NCBI GenBank assembly: GCA_023974075.1
Contig: CM043798.1
Coordinates: forward strand, 5,465,397 to 5,529,396
Reading direction: 5' to 3'
Source: Chaenocephalus aceratus
Taxonomy: Eukaryota > Chordata > Actinopteri > Perciformes > Channichthyidae
DNA length: 64,000 bases
The position numbers were made by a program, and so were the translations under genes. Under the pieces are notes generated by a model. That model saw only the letters and a program-made list of their open reading frames with translations. It was not told the origin of the DNA and did not search any database. Shown one piece after another: positions 1-12,014 of the stretch (positions are counted from its first letter, which is position 1; each line of letters begins with the position of its first letter).

Positions 1-790
1 ATATTCCCCGTTGTCTCCTGCTTGTCTCTATATTATTAATTTGGCTGCTACACTGCTGCACACAGAGTTTCCTAACCTGGCTGTGCCATGGGCTGTGTGT
101 GAGCCCCGCCCCTCACAGCGCGCCGGGCTGGTAGACACAGTCCGCCTGGCTAAAATGCTGGTCACATCCTTATGTAAACAAACACGCATGGAAACGGCAA
201 TTTATCGAGTTCAGAAAAGTTATCGAGTCCATTTTTATATATCGTACGATAAGTCAATTTATTGATTATCTTGACAGGCCTATGTTTACACACAAATTAT
301 TTGTATGTGCACACAAATAATTATGAGACATATCTATGCCCATACTGGAACCTCTCTCTTTCTCCTACACTCTCTCCCAACCCTGTGCACTTCTTTGCAC
401 TGAGCCAGTTGCTCAAACAGACAAGCCTGTTTACAGTTGTCGGCTAAATGCCGCTCCTCTGTCTTCATAACAGTCAAAGCATGAGACTGAAGTTCCCACT
501 GTGGGTCAAAATAATGCGCTGTGATGTGCAGTCGACACGTTGGATGCGATCTGAATTATCTAACGCAGCCCCTCGTCCTCCACAATGTTAAGCTGTAGCC
601 CCCCATTTAACTATCGCTGTTGAAAGCTTGCTGCTCGTAGAAGTGTCCAGGCGTCTCCCCGGCAAACTTTCAAGCGTGGTCTGCCGCAAGCGAGCGGCAG
701 GAGCGGGCTGAGCATCAGCTGGGTGCTTGGCTTGCTGTTTAAAACACCTTTTATTGTATCCATATCTCTCACTAGAATCTCCCACCATCC

Positions 791-821
791 AACAAACAAC
801 AACAACAACAACAACAACAAC
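791..821. repeat. (AAC)n microsatellite
   Basis: About ten consecutive AAC triplets interrupt otherwise unremarkable intron sequence. The triplet array alone keeps a minus-strand frame open as a leucine run, which is not evidence of a gene. Confidence 0.9.
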
Positions 822-904
822 GTCAAGCCTTTGGGCTCTGAAACTACGGGGTGGGCCGAGGACAAATACACATTAGTTAATCGCACGTTAAAATAATTAG
901 TGGC

Positions 905-1135
905 GTTTTTTGCTGTTTTTACTGATGTTTTTAGTTGAGTACTGCAGATTACTATGCAAATTTAGAGACCGGAAATACAGTTTTCACCCCAAGCTGTTGC
1001 CTGGCAACGCAATTCTGTTGATAGTTATTTCATATCGCATAAACACCATATCGCATAAACACCATATCCCAACATGCATTGCGGCTAAAACATCCAATCA
1101 CCGAGCTTCAATCATAGCTGAGGATCTTGGGTAAT
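905..1135 (+). repeat. Dispersed repeat family R1, copy 1
   Basis: The blocks GAGTACTGCAGAT, GGAAATACAGTTTTCACCC and CATCCAATCACCGAGC recur at 25600-26000 in the same sense and at 22700-23060 reverse-complemented. Shared block order shows one interspersed family. No coding content is visible. Confidence 0.65.
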
Positions 1136-1659
1136 CAGTTCAGTGGGTGTGTATCGCCTACGTCTGTTTCCGGTGACTTTATTTTGAAATTCAGTTCCTG
1201 ACGGACGGCAAAAAAGCCCGATATTCTTGAATTAAACAAATAAATAAGAACAAGGATAATTGTGTGTTATTAGTGAGTACATAACAGTGTTATTTAGAAA
1301 AGAATAACAAATTAGAAAGAAAAAAAGATTTCAGTATTCTGAGGCTCTGAGCCCCATTTATTTTCCTCACGGACGTCAAAAAAAATTATACGATTTGAAA
1401 TAAAAACAATAACCGTGGCTTGATATTGAGTAAGAACATGTTTTTATGAACCACACAGCTTCCGGTCTTACAAGACCCGACCGGACAAAAAGACATGCTG
1501 CAGGCACGAAACACATTACCAGTAGAAATACATTGCTTTTAAAATCGTTCTGTGTGACACGAAAAAAAGGGGAAAATCGTGTTGGTGAACACGAATCAAT
1601 AGATTAAATGTCGTGACTATAACACGAAATGCCGTGAGACTTGGTTGTGTGGTCCTCAC

Positions 1660-1858
1660 CTTGTTCTTTCAGTCGGATGATCTCTGTGTCGGAGCCGAAG
1701 CTGTTCCAGGCGGTGCAGTTGTAGATGGTCTGGAAGTCAGCGGGGACGATGTTGCTCATGGTCAGAGTGGAGATCACTCCCTCATCGGTACTGACTGTCT
1801 CCACGGTGTAGCGTCCAGACGTCCCCGACTCTAAGACCGTCTCCTTCCAGGACCAGGC
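1660..1858 (-). CDS. kirrel3: kirrel3-like exon encoding the second half of Ig domain 5
   Basis: This exon encodes the membrane-proximal half of the fifth Ig domain of a KIRREL-family cell-adhesion protein. KIRREL3 acts at the plasma membrane in homophilic adhesion, including synapse and axon sorting. The 199-bp exon reads [12 protein letters not shown], then [11 protein letters not shown] and [21 protein letters not shown]. The NCTAWNSFG block holds the second Ig cysteine and is a KIRREL hallmark. The IIRLKEQ ending resembles KIRREL3 more than KIRREL1 as I recall these families. The acceptor is CAG before GCCTGG and the donor is GTGAGG. It begins in phase 0, joining the exon at 3019, and ends with one extra base. 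Teleosts may keep two kirrel3 paralogues, so which copy this is remains open. Confidence 0.9.
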
Positions 1859-2207
1859 CTGAGGCACAGCACACGTGTTAGAGGGGCTAAACTGAAACCA
1901 GATGCTAATTCACGCACAAACACACACACGTGCAAACATAAAAAAGAAAAGTCTATTTTCCGTTTATTTTCTTTACAACGTGCTATTGTTGGCATGGTTT
2001 CCTGATGATCCTACTTGAGAGAATTCATATTACTCACCACTGTGGGCGTCAATAATTATCTAATATTTTCTCGTACTTAGGGTTGTGAATAACTTAATAG
2101 TAATGTACTGTTTTTTTTCATGAAAAAGTTCAATTCAACCATAAATAAAGTATGTATATTGTATATGTGTCTGTGAATATGGCCTCTGGCTCTGTTTCAG
2201 TGCCTTA

Positions 2208-2922
2208 TGGCGCATTTCCACTGCAGGGCCTCGTACGGTATAGTTAGGCCTTGGTAGGCCAAGCTCACTTTATGCTGCGTTTCCATTACAGTTTAGTAGC
2301 TGGGGCAGTAACTATAGTAACGCAGTGTAGGCGGAGCTGTGACGTCATCTTCAATGCGACACACAAAACCAAACATCAGCCGTTAGCTGTTAGCACTCAG
2401 AGCTCACAGCTCCTCATATCTGTTCAGAAACTAGACAAAAGTTAAACAAGTACAAACCACAGACTGTCTGTGTCATGGCGAATACAGTCGCCGGTTTATT
2501 TATGTCTGCAGGCCGTTGTTGTGAGTGTAGACGGTCGGAGCATATACAACATTAGCTTAGCCGATCTCCATTCAGAAAACACGCATTTTAAAAGGTTTTT
2601 CGCCTGCCGTCTGTCTGCAGACTTGTCAAAGCATTAATTCATGCTTTTTACTAACAGGTATCAGTATGTTGTTACTTCGGCATCATTTTGAAATCACGGT
2701 CAAATATGTTCATTTTGTTGTAGTTGTAGCCACTCATGTTACTAGTTTAGCATACTCAGCCCGGTTGTTGGCCTGGAAAGAACCACGATTTTGGAGGGCC
2801 AGAAAAACTGTGAAAAGGTACCCGTTAGCCGGAACTACCCCTAGTGGAAACGCAACAAAAAATGGGCCGGGTTTGGCACGGCACGCTTAAACCGTGCTAT
2901 GCGCTGCAGTGGAAATGCGCCA
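2208..2922. mobile_element. PIF/Harbinger-type MITE, 715 bp
   Basis: The element is bounded by perfect 19-bp terminal inverted repeats, TGGCGCATTTCCACTGCAG at the left and its exact reverse complement at the right. Both sides are flanked by the trinucleotide TTA (2205-2207 and 2923-2925). A 3-bp TWA target duplication is characteristic of the PIF/Harbinger superfamily. No transposase is encoded, so this is a non-autonomous copy mobilised in trans. It lies in the kirrel3 intron between the exons at 1660 and 3019. Confidence 0.88.
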
Positions 2923-3018
2923 TTAGTGTTTCAGCCTAATGAGATGCATCCCCCACTGACCGAATGTCTCTAACATGGAAATGAATGAGTAAATGGAATG
3001 AGGAATCACATGACTCAC

Positions 3019-3119
3019 GATGCGGTCGGGAGGTGGGGTGCTGCGGATGAAGCACTTGATCTGACCCTTCTCTCCGTAGAGCACCTGCTGAGTCTGGGTG
3101 CTGGAGATGGTGGGGGGAC
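3019..3119 (-). CDS. kirrel3: kirrel3-like exon encoding the first half of Ig domain 5
   Basis: This 101-bp exon encodes [19 protein letters not shown] followed by [15 protein letters not shown]. The cysteine in IKCF is the first cysteine of Ig5 and STPPPDRI is strongly conserved across KIRREL proteins. It opens with two bases that complete the glycine codon begun by the exon at 5450 (G|GT). It closes in phase 0, so the neighbouring exon continues directly with AWSWKE. The acceptor is CTCCACAG and the donor is GTGAGT. It is too short to stand out as an open reading frame and was found from the homology of its translation and its splice sites. Confidence 0.93.
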
Positions 3120-3439
3120 CTGTGGAGGGACAGAGACTCCATCATCACAACATGGACCTGAGCCAAACGTCTTTGCGTCAATCAACGTCTTTGACATTCT
3201 CCGTTTCCTCTACTTTGTAACTCTCACATTTACTTTTTTAATTTAAATCAGCAGTATAGATCAATGGATATTATTTATATATTCAATTACATTAGTAACA
3301 AACACACACATACTTTCTCTCCTCTGACAGATTCTAATCATTCCAAGATAAGGAATGTCATATGGAAACAAAGGTTGTTTTAGCACCAGCACACATCCTC
3401 ATCAGTTACCATAGTGACATTAGTTTTGAACATTACCTC

Positions 3440-3605
3440 CTGAAACATTGACTTTAATTAAATGAATAATGTCAACAGAACTGTATCAGGTTAGTTGAAA
3501 TAAATAAAATATTAGGTTCAACTTAATATTATTGTTTTCGTCTAACCTAATGCAGTTATGTGACATGTGTTGACATGATACATTTAATTAAAGTCAGTGT
3601 TTCAG
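3440..3605. repeat. Palindromic foldback (MITE-like) repeat
   Basis: The left arm starts CTGAAACATTGACTTTAATT and the right arm reads the same sequence in reverse complement with few differences. Both arms continue through an ATGTCAACA block to an inner GGTTAG motif. The arms are roughly 55-65 bp around a short AT-rich centre. No clear target duplication or coding content was found, so superfamily assignment is not possible. Confidence 0.7.
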
Positions 3606-5449
3606 TTTTTTCAGTGTACTGTAACAAAACAAAGAAACATTATACTGTATGTTGTGCATACAAAAACGAAATAAAAAAGGTCACACTGTGCTGCATTAAT
3701 CTGATCAGTTAGGAGGCTTTAGAGCTATTACTCGTCCATGTTTTTGGACTGGCTGTCAGACAGAGAGTAACCCCCCCCCAACGCTGTGTTTGGATCAGAG
3801 GAGGGTCTGACGCTCTGAACACTGAGTGACAGCCCTGACACTGAGGACACTCCACAAACTGCTGACCATAGAACATTCTTCTTCTCTTTTCAAATGCTCT
3901 CCTCAGACAGCCCTCAGGGCATGGCTTCTTGTTGTTTACAGAAAAAGTGATAGATAGCATATTTAATGAGCATTGTTTAAGGAGCCTGAGATCTAACATT
4001 TTCATCGACAATGACTGCCGCTCTGTCATTGCTTTACACTTGACAAGAAATCACATAATCATTAACTTGAGTCATGGAGCAGGAGAGGTGGAGGTAAGTC
4101 GAGGGGGACATTCTCATATATGACACGTTGTGATCATCTCTTACCACCATATCCACAGAGATAATTAATCATCGTCGTGCTTTTGGATGTGAGAATAGTT
4201 TACTTTTTACCGGCATGATACACTGTCTTGTAACAAACAGCTTATTTTCTGAAAGTCGGTAAAGACTTGACAAAGGTTACCTCAAGTTCATTCTTCAGTC
4301 TGAAAAACATGTTTCCCTTCACTCTGATCTGCCACTGTGAAAATATTCCAAGACTTCACAACGTCTTAGTTGTAAAGTTGAACAACTTGAAGCATGTCAA
4401 TGTGTTTGCTTCTTTCGACTGGCTGACCTTAAAACATCTCTCTATTAAACTGTATTGTCAGAATACCGTTTGTTTTCTAGCTACTGAATCGTTCAAAAAG
4501 GTTGGAATCCTTTTTCATTGTACTGCGGCCATCAGTCACAAAGTGGAGATAAAGGTGTGAAATGTGGCCATTAGAAATCAATGACAGGCAGCCTTAATAG
4601 CTCTCAGTGACGGCCGTGCTGAAGGGGGGGGGGGTCTCCTCTGTCCACAATCATCTCTGGGTAATTTTCATTCTTTGAAAGGAAATGTTGATACATCCAT
4701 TTTGGTTCAGGGACGGTTGCTTTTAATTCTCAGCATGGCTTTGTCAAATGTAGTGTTATTTTTCTGCTCAAAATTGCCCCCCATTACCAGGTACTGGCTG
4801 TTCGGAACAGCACAGGCATATGTGAAAGCTTCCAAAGTGGAGACGGAATCCCGCCACTCGTGTGAAAGCAAACTCAACATGGATTCATGTGAACATTTTA
4901 TATATACATTCTATTTATTCTTTTGAGCTTTTAGGGAAAGCTAAGCCATATGTATTACGAAATAAAACATTGTAACTGTTTTCCAAAGCACAGCAGTGAA
5001 TGGAAGATTTGTTAATGTTCAGTGATTGAAATTCTTTGTATTAACAGAGCAAGGACAGTTTCATACCTACAATATAGACTGTACAAGATGTTATTTTATA
5101 TTTATATCCTTATTTTAATAATACTTAAACTTCTGTTATTTGTATGCAAAATGACATTATTTAAATTAATTTTTTAGATATTATTTCATTCATTCTCAAA
5201 TGCTTCCCCTGGGATAAATTAAGATTTTAATTGTAATGTTGATATTGTAATACAAAAACATAGAAAACAAATATTAAAATTGTACATAAAGTTTGAGATT
5301 TTAATCAACCCTACACAAAGATTTAGATTCCCATCATCTCAATATAATAACAGTGGCCAGAATCCTGCTCCTCAAACCTGATTTCCACCCCCCCCCCAAA
5401 GAGGACAAAGTGCCATTGACATTCAGTGCATGACGGCCATTGTACTTAC
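3606..5449. other. kirrel3 intron without recognised gene
   Basis: AT-rich intron sequence between the exons at 3019 and 5450. Apart from one copy of direct repeat R5 (4921-5095) and a G-run near 4625, I see no coding, RNA or transposon-terminal signal. The open frames present are short and do not resemble known domains. Confidence 0.5.
4921..5095 (+). repeat. Direct repeat R5, copy a
   Basis: Blocks GAAATAAAACATT, AATGTTCAGTGATTGAAAT and GAGCAAGGACAGTTT recur in the same order and orientation at 5850-6050. The two copies lie on either side of the Ig4 exon at 5450-5576. They are diverged, with small indels. Confidence 0.65.
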
Positions 5450-5576
5450 CATTCACAGTGAGCGTCACCTCCTTCTCCCCGGCGTTCACTCTGGGGACCA
5501 CGGCCCGACACACATACTTCCCAGCATCCTCCTGCTTTACTGCTTTCATTGTCAGAGTATTCTTGTTGCTAAGCAC
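5450..5576 (-). CDS. kirrel3: kirrel3-like exon encoding the second half of Ig domain 4
   Basis: This 127-bp exon encodes [19 protein letters not shown] followed by [18 protein letters not shown] and TLTVN. The DAGKYVC motif gives the second cysteine of Ig4 and CRAVVPR is a KIRREL signature. It starts in phase 0 after the GSGV end of the exon at 26595. It ends with a single G that completes a glycine codon with the exon at 3019. The acceptor is AACACAG and the donor is GTAAGT. The intron upstream in the transcript is 21 kb long and packed with nested transposons. The exon itself lies between the two copies of direct repeat R5. Confidence 0.93.
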
Positions 5577-5849
5577 CTGTGTTGTGAGGGAAACAGTTTT
5601 AAAGGTTGGAGGAGAAATTAGTCATTTCTATCTAGTTAGGCACCAATTACTTTGACACAAAAGGATAGCAGGATTTAACAAGCTGCTCGACGCTGACAAC
5701 AATTTGTAAGCAATGTCACACACAGTTTGCAGGGTGAAAAATGTGAAATATTTAGTCATTCAAATCGCAGGCATCTGATTAATGATGTTTTACCTGTTTT
5801 TTATCCATTGCACTTCAATCAGCTACAACAGGAACATTTGATTTATTCC

Positions 5850-6050
5850 TTTGAGCTTTCAGGGAAAGCTGCACGTTTTTGGCGTACCTTATTTTGAAAT
5901 AAAACATTTACAGTTTTTCCAAATCACTGCAGAAAATGAAATAATTTGTAAATGTTCAGTGATTGAAATATGGCAATGCCTTGTATTTGCAGAGCAAGGA
6001 CAGTTTGATTTTGTGTGCTGCACATCTACCTACAATTACAGGTTATCATT
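5850..6050 (+). repeat. Direct repeat R5, copy b
   Basis: Second copy of the repeat described at 4921-5095, in the same orientation and about 0.9 kb away. It starts near a GAGCTTTCAGGGAAAGCT motif matching GAGCTTTTAGGGAAAGCT of copy a. Confidence 0.65.
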
Positions 6051-6244
6051 TAAAACATATTTTTGATTTAGAATGTTTTAGATACAGGCAGGTGTGGATG
6101 TTACATACTACCTGTTATTGTAAAACTGTTTGACAACCATGTGCCATATCTTGCATGAAGTTTGCTGCATGTCTTTATTACAAACAAATTATAGGGCACA
6201 CTGAGAAAAGGAAAACACTGACTTTTATATATTTAGTATATTCA

Positions 6245-6420
6245 CAAATAACCCTCTCTGGAAAATCCTAATTTGTAGAATAGTTTGGCCATTTAAATGC
6301 TTTTTGATTAAGTGTATATTGTACTTTTAGAATCCAGGTCCAGTGGATGTGTAGGATCTATAGTGTGATAGATATTACGAAGATGATTTGAGGTCTCGCC
6401 AGGAGAATGTGTAGGCTATA
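6245..6420 (-). repeat. Dispersed repeat family R1, copy 4 (partial)
   Basis: Read on the minus strand this matches 25985-26175. Shared blocks include ATTCTCCTGGCGAGACCTCA, ATCTTCGTAATATCTATC and CCAAACTATTCTACAA. It ends at 6420, shortly before the GC-rich minisatellite. Confidence 0.65.
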
Positions 6421-6478
6421 TATGTATATATCACCTGCTTATCTTTCTAACCCCCTAAACGCACCAGGAGCGTCTGCA

Positions 6479-6690
6479 CCGCGCTGCGGCTGCGGCTGCG
6501 CTGCGGCTGCGCTGCGGCTGCGCTGCGGCTGCGCTGCGGCTGCCCTGCGCTGCGGCTGCGCTGCGGCTGCGCTGCGGCTGCGCTGCGGCTGCGCTGCGGC
6601 TGCGCTGCGGCTGCGCTGCGGCTGCGCTGCGGCTGCGCTGCGGCTGCGCCGCGCTGCGACCTCCTCCTGCGACCTCCTCCTGCGACCTAA
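6479..6690. repeat. GC-rich minisatellite, 11-bp unit
   Basis: About fifteen units of CTGCGCTGCGG-like sequence, ending in three copies of a TGCGACCTCC variant. The unit length is not a multiple of three and the motif contains no stop codon. It therefore keeps several frames open on both strands, which produces false alanine/arginine-rich proteins. The flanks contain a related CACCAGG motif on both sides, suggesting expansion inside an older repeat. Confidence 0.9.
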
Positions 6691-6699
6691 TACACCAGG

Positions 6700-8227
6700 C
6701 ACGTTTCAAAACGTTGCGGAAGCGGAGCGTCGTGTGTTCAGCCTCGCAGTTGTTGTTGATTTTGGAATATTTCCTGGACATTTGTACTTCTACAAGTAGT
6801 AGGCTACGTAGTTAAATGGTTTATGTGTGTGTCTGTTTAAATCGTGTTTATTGTTGTTATTTCCTATGTTGTTGTGTTGTAGACTACAGACACAGTTAAT
6901 AATAATTGTAATATTCCAGTTATAAACGACATGGATCAAAGATGTGTTGCTGTATTTTAGTGGTAAAAAAATATGCATTAATCATCATAATTATTGTATA
7001 TATATATAATGTACAGTGCCTGTAAACCGGAGGAGAACGCTGGCATGTATTCTCCTACTTGAAAGACGGTGGTGGAGGGGGAGGAGAAGGAGCCGGTTTT
7101 GGGTGCACCCCCTCAACCAGCAAAGCAGACAACAAGGTGATTTTCATCACTTCCTGCCTGCGCCGCGCTGCGTCAGCTCATCTTCGGAAATAGACGGAGG
7201 GTTTCAGCCATATTTCAACATTTTTACGACGACCTCAGTCTTACAGTAGCGTGGCCTAGCACAGTGGTTCCCAAACTTGTTGTGCCCAAGGCACATCAAA
7301 GGACAAGTACAAATCTCAAGGCACACCTATTGTGCAAAATAGCCCTTATAACACGTGTTATCACTCATATCATGTAAAATATCTGTACATGTGCATAATT
7401 ATTTACTAATGCCAAATAAAATGTGACAAAGACAACTATATTACTCATGAAATATTTATTAACGAAATATTTCAGAAATTAATTTGAAACTGTATCAAAT
7501 TAGGCTTCATCAAAGCAGCAGCACACTCATTTAAACCAGACAGGTCACACAATAAAAAATGAGGCAAAGGAAACTCAGCAGAAATTCAGCACAGAGAACT
7601 GTCAATGCAAGGAAGCTGCATTGTCCATGGTCCTGAACTACACATTATAAATGTAACATTTCAGCAATCGCATTGAAACATGTGCTATTGTAAATATTTT
7701 GCCGATTTACAAATTAGTGAGATACATGTGCCTGTCGGGGAGCGCAGATTTTTTTAATCCTTGGTGGCACTGAGGAGAGGGCCACTCGCAAGTCCTGTTC
7801 AACAGAGAGCCGTGACCTCCTGTTGTTCTTCATGTAAATCAGAGTAGAGAACGCCAACTCCAGAGATGGGGTCGTTACTCATTTTTTTTAATATATTACA
7901 TATTACTTTAAAAAAAATATATATATTACACTACTTTGTTACTATCTACATAAAGTAACTCGTTACTTTACTCGCCGAGCACGTACGAACTGCGCATGCG
8001 TGAGTGGCAATAACTCTCCTTACCAGCAGGCGGGGGTAGTGTGTATTTGTCATTCAAAATAGGCAACAACCGGAAGACAGAGAAGAAGAACAGACCACTA
8101 CGTGATATAAACAAACAATAAATAGCGTGTGCGTTAGCTTCACCTTAGCATGTGTTCTTTGCAGGTGTGTGTTGAGGTTTGACGTGGTGTTCACAGCAGT
8201 GGATAACATAAATCATTTCCATGGGAT
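6700..8227. other. Intron stretch with hAT-like terminus, no gene
   Basis: At 7260 the sequence CAGTGGTTCCCAAACTTGTT resembles the 5' terminus of hAT elements, but I find no matching 3' terminus. Near 7870 and 7960 there is AT-rich sequence with GTAACTCGTTACTTTACTCG, resembling the termini of another hAT-like family. The region after 8000 may be the 5' untranslated part of the L2 element, whose left edge I could not fix. Confidence 0.4.
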
Positions 8228-8952
8228 TTGGGAGGACGGATAACAGGCAGAGGACGGATAACAGGCAGAGCCCAGCGCTCTGAAATCTGTGATGCGACCG
8301 GCTGGCCTGCATTGTTATCACCCAGGAAGAGCGCCTCTTCAACCCCTAAACAGCCGTGGACAGCTGCTAAAGGGAGAACTACAAAAAATCCTCCTAAACC
8401 ACCGAATGTGCCAATCCAGAACAGATACGCTCCACTGACCGAGAACCGGAGATCTCTTTCTGATGACCTGGATAACCTGTCCTCTTTACACAGCAGGGTA
8501 AGGACCAATAGCTACTCCAAAAGTAAAAGGCTAGAGGGAAAGCTAACGACTGGGCCTGAAACTCTGATTGTGGGTGACTCTGCTGTAAGAGATGTAAAAA
8601 GTCTGTGTAGTAAGAACAACACCAAAGTACTCTGTTTTCCCAAGGATGTGGTCTCTGACTTGGCTGAGAAGATCCTGCATATTTGGGCTGAACATCCGAC
8701 TGTGAAGAATGTGGTACTGCACATTGTAACAAATGATGTTGTGATACAACAGTCAGAAGTGCTGAAAGAAGACTTTAAATGTTTGTTGGAAACTGCCAGC
8801 TCTCTAAATGCAGAGGTGTTCATCAGTGGCCCTCTATCACCAGTCAGAAGAGGAGTGGAGAGATTCAGCAGATTGTTTGCACTGAACACCTGGCTTTCAA
8901 CTGCCTGTACTGACCATTCTGTCCATTTTATTGACAATTTTAACTTTTTCTT
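8228..8952 (+). pseudogene. L2 ORF1, 5' part (esterase-like)
   Basis: The open frame starts without a convincing ATG. It contains a basic proline-rich N-terminus (PPKPPNVPIQNRYAPL), then TLIVGDSAVRDVK, which fits block I (GDS) of SGNH hydrolases, and VVLHIVTNDV, which resembles the block with Asn. FISGPLSPVRRG follows. Such esterase-like ORF1 proteins are known in CR1/L2-clade LINEs. An 18-bp direct duplication (GGACGGATAACAGGCAGA) lies at its start. The frame is cut within FIDNFNFF by the transposon at 8953, and the rest of the domain resumes at 13312. Confidence 0.75.
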
Positions 8953-10683
8953 CACTCTAAAAACGAACTCAGGCGACCTTTCACCTCCACTTAATTAAAT
9001 GCATGGTTGCAAGATAAAAATGTGAGTTAATTGATTTAGATAAACATTTTAAGTTGCAAACATTAATTTAAAAGTTGTGTTGACGTAATAATGTTGGTAA
9101 TTACATCAACTTAATAGTGTGTGTCATTTGAACTCTGATTTCTGCGTTAATTGACTTCAAACTAAATTCAAGTTGTAGTAAGTAATGCAATTGGCTTGAT
9201 AACTTAATTGCTCTACACCTTGAGTTAAGGATTTCAAGTCCAGTCCCACTTAACATGCCTGGACAAGTTCCCACAGTTAAGACAAATAGAAATATACAAA
9301 GGACATTTTAAGGAGTGTCATCTTTTGTCATTCCAATACAGCAGATAGCCTTGTAGTTGCACTGTATAGCACATTGCTGTTTGACCACAATTAGCAGCCT
9401 TTGAACTGTGAATAGTTCTGTGAAAGGATACAAAGTAGAGGCTACTGTGAGAGTACAAATACTTTGGTTACTATTGTGATATGGCTTTTTATTAAAAATG
9501 AATCTTGTGAAGCAGATCAAGGACATGCTTCTTGAGGTAGGATCGTTATTTAGAGTTGTCATTGAAATGCAAGTTGTTGGCAGTCACCCATTCAGAATAT
9601 ATTCATTTAGGTAATTTCTCTTTTGTTCCTTTTTCAAAAATAGCACAATACAATTGAAGTACGCAGAGAACTATAGCATCCGCTGCCTTGTCGTGTACCT
9701 TGGAGAAAAGGAAGAGGACTTTTTCAAGGAGTTTAGCGACGTAATTAAAAATCTTGAAATAAAATAAAATCCACGGCACAGTGTAAAAACACAGGACAAA
9801 AGCACTGCTCTCTGTCAGTTACATTTTGAAGCATATTGCACTTTTGGCCACACCCCAATCAATAATATCTTAGCAAAGTTCAGCATGGATAGGTGTTGAC
9901 AGCAATGGCATGGGAAAAGGATTGTGTACAATTTGAAAAGTGGCTTCTGCTCTTCACTTAACCAGTTCACATATTGTATGGAACCTGCTAAAAAGATGAG
10001 AAGATACACTAAAACTTGCACGGTTGTGATTGACTAAATCTGTGCACATGCATTTAAACACTAGGCAAAATACTCAAAAGCACCTCTGTGTGTCTTCAGG
10101 ACCACATTGCCATGACGACACACACATGCAGACTCAATAGGGGAAAACAATACCAGTGTTGCATTAGCAGCTGGTAATAATTGCTCTGAATTCGCTAAGA
10201 GTGACAGTTTAAAAAGTATGCAATTACCTAATTCATTATCTCTTATGCGCTAACCTATTATTTAATGTGCTTCAAAAGGACATGAATATCGCCTTCATCA
10301 GTGACCGGTCCACCCCAGGATCTGACCATACGATGGCAACCATCGTGGTCGAGGGAAACAAATGAATGAGCAAGCATTCTGCGTTAAATGTGTTATACTA
10401 TACATACTGTTTAAAATAATGACTGTCGGCAGTGTAAACATCTTTGTTACATCTTTTGTAAAATTGATGTGTGTGATCTGCAGATTGGTGGCCATTGAGA
10501 GTTTGTTACTGTAGTTTTATAAAAACTTTACTGATTTTACATATTTGGCACTGGTTTTAAATATGCAAAGGCCTCTAACTGCGTTGTAATGGCAGCATTT
10601 ATTTGCTGTGTCCCCATTTCCCATTGGTAATATGGCTAATGTGTTTATTTATTATTTGTGGGGCAATTTAAATTTGTGTTATT

Positions 10684-11990
10684 AGGGCCCGAGCACGGAG
10701 CGCTAGGACCGAACGGCGTCCTAGCACGAAGTGCGAGGAACCTATTGTTATTGGAGGAATTCTTATTATTATTATTAGTCGCCATTTTTCCTGTTTTTGA
10801 GGGCTTTAGGACGCTTCAAAAGTTGTATAATTTTGCACGGAAGCCAGGACCGGTAACATTTGCAACATTCTGGAGTCAATAGGTTAAAATATTCCAACAT
10901 GCTCGCTAGCGACACCTATCAAAATCCCATTTCGGAATAACCTGACATTTTGCACACATATCCGGGTGGACCTGCTCTACAAATAATCCTCTTGGAACCC
11001 TAAGCTCCGCCCACATTTTTTAAAATTTAAATTAGCATAATGTTCAAAACAGTGAAATATTCACTTAAATTTCAATTTTCAGTTTTTCAACAACAAACTT
11101 CGTATACAGTATTGGTGGAGGGTCAGACACATTACCGTAGGAAATTAGCATGTTCAGACGTTAAATATTGCAAACCATTAATCAAAACGTACTCGCAAAA
11201 AGGCGGGACTTAGAAAGAAATGCTTATAACTCAACAATGTATCCAAACATCACAGATTTTGGTGGATAGGTTCATTCTGTCTTGGGGAATAGGCACACCA
11301 AATACTTTTCATTTTGGACTATAGGGGGTCTCAACTCAAGAACGGACTCACAGACATTCCTCATGGAATTGCGGACATATTTGTAATTAGCTTCCATTAG
11401 CCCCGCCCCCCAGGAAGTCGGCCATTTTGAACAATATGCATTTTTCAAGCATTTTAAGGACATTCTTGCGAACTCCTCCTAGGAGAATTATCGGAAAAAT
11501 TCCAATCCATGACAAGTTCATCCCCTATCCAATATGATGGTAAATTGTGAAGAAAATGTTTGATAGCTCAATCGTGGAGGTCGTAAGCTAACAGCGAATA
11601 AACCATTTTTGACGATTTACATGTCGCAAATTACTCCAAACTACTCGCATATAGTTTTTCCGATATTCAGGAAACGCTGTATACACATTGCTCTTATGAT
11701 TGCGGACATATTTCAAATTGCTTTCCATTAGCCCCGCCCCCGAGAAAGTCGGCCATTTTGAAAAATCTGCGTTTTTCATGCATTTTAAGGACATTTCTGC
11801 AAACTCCTCCGAGGGGAATGATCGGAAAAATTCCAATCCAGGACAAGTTCAGTCCATATCCAATATGATGCTAAATTGTGAAGAAAATAGTTGCTAGCTC
11901 AAACGGGAAGCTCATAAGCTACGATATTACATTTACATTAATCCAAACTACTACATTTCCATTTTTGGAAACCTTTACAAAGTGGCTCTG
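10684..11990. repeat. Fish interspersed repeat (AGGGCCCGAGCAC type) with internal tandem duplication
   Basis: It starts with AGGGCCCGAGCACGGAGC and GTGCGAGGAACCTATTG, a sequence I recognise as common in teleost genomes but cannot classify. Two internal segments, roughly 11400-11590 and 11730-11910, match closely through GTCGGCCATTTTGAA, GCATTTTAAGGACATT and AAAAATTCCAATCCA, showing a tandem duplication with a period of about 330 bp. No coding function is visible. The right edge is approximate. Confidence 0.6.
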
Positions 11991-12014
11991 TAACTCCGAA
12001 TGACCTGACATTTT

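Larger units (their letters stand above)
1..1659. other. kirrel3 intron, 3' side of the last visible exon
   Basis: No exon is recognisable here on either strand. The stretch holds an AAC microsatellite, a copy of dispersed repeat family R1 (905-1135) and AT-rich sequence. The transmembrane-encoding exon of the kirrel3-like gene should lie further along the minus strand, beyond position 1. The short open frames present have no recognisable domain. Confidence 0.6.

Noticed and set aside
6407..6799. Alanine/arginine-rich open frames on both strands
   Set aside because: They come from the 11-bp GC-rich minisatellite, which lacks stops in any frame; no flanking coding signal.
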